Below, piece by piece: positions 4,506 to 7,706 of a stretch of 7,706 nucleotides of DNA (position 1 is its first letter; each line of letters starts with the position of its first letter). The notes under the pieces are model-generated. The model did no database searches, was not told the origin of the DNA, and worked only from the letters and a program-made list of their open reading frames with translations. The DNA comes from Acetobacteraceae bacterium (GTDB lineage: Bacteria > Pseudomonadota > Alphaproteobacteria > Acetobacterales > Acetobacteraceae): the NCBI GenBank assembly GCA_027306955.1, contig DAHUXX010000087.1:1-7706 (forward strand), written 5' to 3'. Position numbers and translations under genes: made by a program.

Positions 4506-6068
4506 ATGGCGAACAGGGGGGACGGTGAAACACGACTCTCGCCCAAGGCGCTTGCCGGCGCGGCTGAAAGCGTGATGCCGCGCGAGCGCGGTACCCGTTC
4601 CTCCGCCGGCGACATCGTTGCGGGCCTCGCGGCGCCGGCACAGCTCGCCGTCCAATGGGCCGCGGTGCGCGGGCGGCTGCAGCAGGAGGTCGGCGACGTC
4701 GAATACCGGACCTGGCTCCGGCAAATGACGCTGGTGGGCCTCGATGGCGACGAGGTCGCGATCCGGGTGCCGACAAGGTTCCTGCGCGACTGGGTGCGCG
4801 AGCATTACGGCGACCTGCTCGGCCGGCTCTGGCAGAAGGAGAACCCGGTGGTGCGGCGCGTGACATTGCGCTGGGGCGGCCGCGGGCAGGAGGACGGGCT
4901 CGCCGAACCGATCGCGGCCGGCTCAGCGGAGAGCGACGGTGTCGCGCTGGCAGCGCCGGCGGCCGGGGTGCAGGCGGCGGGCACCGAGGACCGCGCCGTC
5001 GAGGCCGGACTGCTCGACCCGCGGTTCACGTTCGAGACATTCGTCGTCGGCAAGCCGAACGAGTTCGCCCATGCCTGTGCCCGCCAGGTCGCGGCCAGCC
5101 CCGCTGCGAAGGCGTTCAACCCGCTGTTCCTCTACGGTGGCGTCGGGCTCGGCAAGACGCACCTGATGCACGCCATCGCCTGGGAGCTGCGTGGCGGCGA
5201 GGGCGCGGCCAACGGCGGCGCCGCACCGCGCATCGCCCTGGGGCGCCCGGTCGAGATCGCCTACATGTCCGCCGAGCGGTTCATGAACCGTTTCATCACC
5301 GCGATCCGTTCGCAGCGCATGATCGAGTTCAAGGAGCAGCTGCGCCGCGTCGACGTGCTGATGATCGACGACCTGCAGTTCCTCATGGGCAAGGACGCGA
5401 CGCAGGAAGAGTTCTTCCACACCTTCAACGCGCTGGTGGATGCCGGCAAGCAGATCGTCGTCTCGGCCGACAAGTCGCCTTCCGACCTCTCCGGCTTCGA
5501 GGAGCGGGTGCGCACACGGCTGGGCAGCGGCATCGTCGCCAACCTGCACGCGACGACGCTGGAGCTGCGCATGTCGATCCTGGGCACCAAGTCGGCGCGC
5601 GCCGGCGTCGAGGTGCCGCCCAAGGTCATCGACTACCTGGCGCAGAAGATCACGTCGAACATCCGCGAGCTGGAAGGCGCGCTGAACCGGCTGATCGCCC
5701 ACGCCAACCTGTTCGGCCGCCCGATCACGCTCGACGTCACGCAGGAGCTGCTGCACGACATCCTGCGCGCGCACGAGCGGCGGGTCTCGATCGAGGAGAT
5801 CCAGCGCAAGGTGGCCGAGCACTACCGCATCCGCTTCAACGAGATGACCTCGCAGCGCCGGGCGCGCAACATCGCGCGACCGCGCCAGGTCGCGATGTAT
5901 CTCGCCAAGCAGCTCACCAGCCGCTCGCTGCCTGATATCGGCAAGCGTTTCGGCGACCGCGACCATACGACGGTGATGCACGCGGTCGGGCGCGTCGCGG
6001 CCCTGATGGAGACCGACGCCGCCTTCGCCGAGGATGTCGAGCTGCTGCGCCGGATGCTGGAATCCTGA
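4506..6068 (+). CDS. dnaA: Chromosomal replication initiator protein DnaA
   Basis: DnaA binds DnaA boxes at oriC as an ATP-bound oligomer, melts the origin and loads the helicase. The 520-residue protein has all four domains. Domain I is about 48-124 (EVGDVEYRTWLRQM at 61-74). The Gly/Ala-rich linker is about 125-170. In AAA+ domain III, Walker A is GGVGLGKTH (211-219), Walker B is VLMIDDLQF (284-292), sensor I is VVSADKSP (318-325), box VII with the arginine finger Arg338 is FEERVRTRLGSGI (331-343), and sensor II is NIRELEGALNRL (385-396). DNA-binding domain IV carries the signature IGKRFGDRDHTTVMHAV (478-494). Box VII has Ser341 where Trp is common. About 14 extra residues lie after Walker A (229-247). 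An in-frame TAG at 4494-4496 bounds the start; ATG 4506 follows AGGGGG closely, while GTG/ATG at codons 23/24 are alternatives. About 45 residues precede domain I. Confidence 0.97.
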   Translation: MANRGDGETRLSPKALAGAAESVMPRERGTRSSAGDIVAGLAAPAQLAVQWAAVRGRLQQEVGDVEYRTWLRQMTLVGLDGDEVAIRVPTRFLRDWVREHYGDLLGRLWQKENPVVRRVTLRWGGRGQEDGLAEPIAAGSAESDGVALAAPAAGVQAAGTEDRAVEAGLLDPRFTFETFVVGKPNEFAHACARQVAASPAAKAFNPLFLYGGVGLGKTHLMHAIAWELRGGEGAANGGAAPRIALGRPVEIAYMSAERFMNRFITAIRSQRMIEFKEQLRRVDVLMIDDLQFLMGKDATQEEFFHTFNALVDAGKQIVVSADKSPSDLSGFEERVRTRLGSGIVANLHATTLELRMSILGTKSARAGVEVPPKVIDYLAQKITSNIRELEGALNRLIAHANLFGRPITLDVTQELLHDILRAHERRVSIEEIQRKVAEHYRIRFNEMTSQRRARNIARPRQVAMYLAKQLTSRSLPDIGKRFGDRDHTTVMHAVGRVAALMETDAAFAEDVELLRRMLES

Positions 6069-6182
6069 GGCGCAGGTCTCGTGTCCCCGGGGCGCGCGCC
6101 GGGCCGGCTATCGCCATATTCCCCGGATTGCTAAGCTTGCAGACCGATTCGCGGGGCCGATTCGCGGCCGTTGGGCAGAATC
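6060..6182. promoter_or_regulatory. GANTC (CcrM-type) site cluster upstream of dnaN
   Basis: Four GANTC sites lie in 123 bp: GAATC 6060-6064 (end of dnaA), GATTC 6146-6150, GATTC 6159-6163 and GAATC 6178-6182. Three fall within 37 bp. Elsewhere in the window I found only four by eye (1208, 2825, 4534, 6718). In Caulobacter and relatives, CcrM methylates GANTC and GcrA reads the methylation state to control cell-cycle genes. A cluster in the leader of the sliding-clamp gene therefore fits such control. No clear -35/-10 pair could be placed, so the regulatory role is inferred. Confidence 0.4.
6144..6167 (+). repeat. Tandem 11-bp direct repeat CCGATTCGCGG
   Basis: CCGATTCGCGG occurs at 6144-6154 and again at 6157-6167, a 13-bp period with a 2-bp GG spacer. 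Each copy contains one GATTC. The 6-bp core CGATTC occurs a third time, inverted, at 6178-6183 (GAATCG on the plus strand). Perfect 11-mers so close together in a 157-bp gap suggest a binding site or a local duplication. They lie 59 bp or more ahead of the dnaN start. Confidence 0.55.
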
Positions 6183-6225
6183 GACCGGGTGCGGACGCGC
6201 CCCTCGCCAAGGAGGATGACGCAGG

Positions 6226-7350
6226 ATGAAGCTCAAGGCCGACCGTGCAACGCTCCTCAAGGCGCTCGCCCACGTGCAGAGCGTCGTCGAGCGGCGCAAC
6301 ACGATCCCGATCCTCGCCAACGTCATGCTTGCGGTCCGCGATGGGCGGCTGACGCTCACGGCGACCGACATGGAGATCGCCATCGTCGAGGAGGTTGCGG
6401 CGGCCACCTCGCGCAACGGCGCCTGCACCGCGCCGGCGGCGACCCTCTACGAGATCGTGCGCAAGCTTCCGGAGGGGGTGGAGGTAGAGCTCGACCACGG
6501 CGGCGGCGACGCGCCGCTGGCGCTGCGCGCGGGCCGCTATTCCACCAGCCTGGTGGCACTCCCGATCGACGATTTCCCGGCGATGACCGCGGGCGCGCTG
6601 CCGCACAAATTCTCGCTCAAGGCGGAGACGCTGCGCGGCCTCATCGACCGCACGCGCTTCGCCATCAGCGGCGAGGAGACGCGCTACTACCTCAACGGCA
6701 TCTACCTGCACGCGACCGAGTCCGGCGGCGAGCGCGTGCTGCGCGCGGTCGCCACGGACGGGCACCGGCTCGCGCGCGTCGAGGAGAAGCTGCCCGAGGG
6801 GGCGGCCGGCATGCCGGGCGTGATCGTGCCGCGCAAGACCGTGGGCGAGCTGCGCAAGCTGCTCGACGAGGTGAGCGGGGCGGTGGAGATCGCGCTCTCC
6901 GATACGCGCATCCAGTTCCACGCCGACGCGGTCACGCTGACCAGCAAGCTGATCGACGGTTCCTTTCCCGAGTACGAGCGCGTGATCCCGCAGGGCAACG
7001 ACAAGGTGCTGCGCGTCGGCAAGAAGGATTTCGCCGAGGCAGTGGCGCGCGTCTCCGCCATCTCCTCGGAGCGGTCGCGGCCGGTGAAGCTGAGCTTGTC
7101 GCACGACCTGCTGGTGCTGTCCGCGTCCTCCCCCGACCAGGGCACGGCCAGCGAGGAGCTGGACGGCGACCAGGTGACCTACAGCGCGGCGCCGCTCGAG
7201 ATCGGGTTCCAGGCACGGTATCTCAACGACATCACGGACCAGATTGCCGAGCAGGTCGAATTCCGCTTTTCGGACGGCACGGCGCCGACGGTGGTGCAGG
7301 ACGCGGGCGACGACCGCGCGCTCTACGTGCTGATGCCGATGCGCGTCTGA
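6226..7350 (+). CDS. dnaN: DNA polymerase III subunit beta (sliding clamp)
   Basis: The beta clamp is a ring-shaped homodimer around DNA that tethers polymerase III and recruits repair polymerases, MutS/MutL and Hda-type regulators. The 374-residue protein has the standard three-domain length (about 1-120, 125-245 and 246-374). Family landmarks are ERRNTIPILANVML (22-35), ATDMEI (46-51), DGHRLA (178-183), VPRKTVGELRKLL (201-213), DGSFPEYERVIP (244-255), EIGFQARYLNDI (325-336), and the C-terminal YVLMPMRV that helps form the protein-binding cleft. ATG 6226 is preceded by an ideal AAGGAGG (6209-6215) with 10-nt spacing. An ATG at 6216 directly abuts that site and is out of frame. The gene follows dnaA after 157 bp and precedes recF by 37 bp, so dnaN and recF are probably co-transcribed, perhaps with dnaA read-through. 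The cluster of GANTC sites upstream is the main hint of separate control. No key motif is damaged. Confidence 0.98.
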   Translation: MKLKADRATLLKALAHVQSVVERRNTIPILANVMLAVRDGRLTLTATDMEIAIVEEVAAATSRNGACTAPAATLYEIVRKLPEGVEVELDHGGGDAPLALRAGRYSTSLVALPIDDFPAMTAGALPHKFSLKAETLRGLIDRTRFAISGEETRYYLNGIYLHATESGGERVLRAVATDGHRLARVEEKLPEGAAGMPGVIVPRKTVGELRKLLDEVSGAVEIALSDTRIQFHADAVTLTSKLIDGSFPEYERVIPQGNDKVLRVGKKDFAEAVARVSAISSERSRPVKLSLSHDLLVLSASSPDQGTASEELDGDQVTYSAAPLEIGFQARYLNDITDQIAEQVEFRFSDGTAPTVVQDAGDDRALYVLMPMRV

Positions 7351-7387
7351 TACCCGCGCAGGCTCGCCGCATGGCTGGCGCGGCGCG

Positions 7388-7706
7388 ATGACGGCGTTGG
7401 GGCTCGAGCGCCTCACGCTGTCGCACTTCCGCAGCTACGAGGCGCTGGACTGGCGCCCTGGCGCGCGGCTGGTGGTGATCGCCGGGCCCAACGGCAGCGG
7501 CAAGACCAACCTCCTGGAGGCGGTGTCGCTGCTTGGCACCGGGCGCGGCCTGCGCGGTGCGGCGAGCGCGACGCTGGCGCGCGGCGGCCACGGCGCCTGG
7601 GCCGTGGCGGCGCGGCTCGCGGTGGATGGCGAGCGCTTCGAGGTCGCGACCGGCACCGACCCCGAGCCGCCACACGAGCGACGGGTGTTCCGCCTCGATG
7701 GCGCCG
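7388..7706 (+). CDS. recF: DNA replication and repair protein RecF, 5' part only
   Basis: RecF is an SMC-like ATPase that, with RecO and RecR, helps load RecA at single-strand gaps. The window holds 106 codons plus one base, and the gene runs off the right edge. The N-terminus LGLERLTLSHFRSYEAL (4-20) is the RecF pattern. The Walker A motif GPNGSGKTNLLEAV spans 34-47, followed by SLLGTGRGLRGAA, typical of alphaproteobacterial RecF. ATG 7388 has no Shine-Dalgarno sequence of its own. Instead, a six-codon frame (MAGAAR) starting at 7371 stops at TGA 7389-7391, overlapping the recF start as ATGA, so coupled translation is possible. The gene follows dnaN by 37 bp, in the classic dnaA-dnaN-recF order. 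Its ABC signature and Walker B lie beyond the window. The family call is firm, the start moderately so. Confidence 0.92.
   Translation, partial: MTALGLERLTLSHFRSYEALDWRPGARLVVIAGPNGSGKTNLLEAVSLLGTGRGLRGAASATLARGGHGAWAVAARLAVDGERFEVATGTDPEPPHERRVFRLDGA

Noticed and set aside
6086..6103. Terminator after dnaA (CCCGG/CCGGG hairpin)
   Set aside because: The stem is only 5 bp and no T tract follows. Such GC palindromes are frequent by chance here, and dnaA-dnaN read-through is likely.
6171..7391. Long open frame on the plus strand overlapping all of dnaN, including an ATG at 6216
   Set aside because: It is the +1 shadow of dnaN in GC-rich DNA, rich in Arg/Ala/Gly, with no family features. ATG 6216 directly abuts the Shine-Dalgarno sequence, leaving no spacing for initiation.
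5914..7416. 500-codon minus-strand open frame opposite dnaN
   Set aside because: The translation is His/Arg/Ala/Leu-rich with no recognisable domain. Its length is explained by scarce stop codons at high GC opposite a real gene.
1..7706. Mobile element, CRISPR array, tRNA, defence or toxin-antitoxin system
   Set aside because: Nearly all sequence is accounted for by conserved core genes. No long repeats, transposase motifs or unexplained coding gaps were seen.

Overview
The window is a conserved, GC-rich chromosomal core region from an alphaproteobacterium, most likely a Rhodospirillales-type or related lineage. This rests on the gene order (dut-coaBC-ubiE divergent from mutM-enoyl-CoA hydratase-rpsT-dnaA-dnaN-recF), on alphaproteobacterial protein features, and on strong G/C preference at third codon positions throughout. 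Genus or species cannot be read from the sequence. Nothing suggests recent transfer: there is no insertion sequence, phage gene, tRNA, rRNA or CRISPR array, and codon use is uniform.

Left arm, minus strand (1-2143): ubiE, coaBC and dut form a tight operon. UbiE and CoaBC are 10 bp apart, and coaBC and dut overlap by 4 nt (GTGA). They serve ubiquinone methylation, coenzyme A synthesis and dUTP removal. The dut gene leaves the window after 53 codons. As I recall the usual alphaproteobacterial order, ubiB lies between ubiE and coaBC; here there is no room for it.

Middle, plus strand (2172-4234): mutM starts only 28 bp from ubiE, so the divergent promoters are compressed or lie inside coding DNA. 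Next come an enoyl-CoA hydratase very similar to mitochondrial ECHS1, and then rpsT, which has its own plausible promoter. GC-rich hairpins overlap the stop codons of both the hydratase gene and rpsT and look like transcript ends. The MutM zinc finger is unusual: it has about nine extra residues in the hairpin, and the fourth zinc cysteine is leucine.

Right arm, plus strand (4235-7706): an AT-rich island follows rpsT, then dnaA, dnaN and the first 106 codons of recF. This is the classic replication initiation and sliding-clamp cluster. The dnaA-dnaN gap contains a tight cluster of GANTC sites, the recognition sequence of the alphaproteobacterial cell-cycle methylase CcrM, partly inside an 11-bp direct repeat. 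DnaA carries a Gly/Ala-rich insertion of about 14 residues after Walker A. No convincing DnaA-box cluster is visible, so oriC is not claimed.

I found no new multi-gene system. The leads worth following are the altered MutM zinc finger, the GANTC cluster ahead of dnaN, the missing ubiB and the AT-rich block before dnaA.
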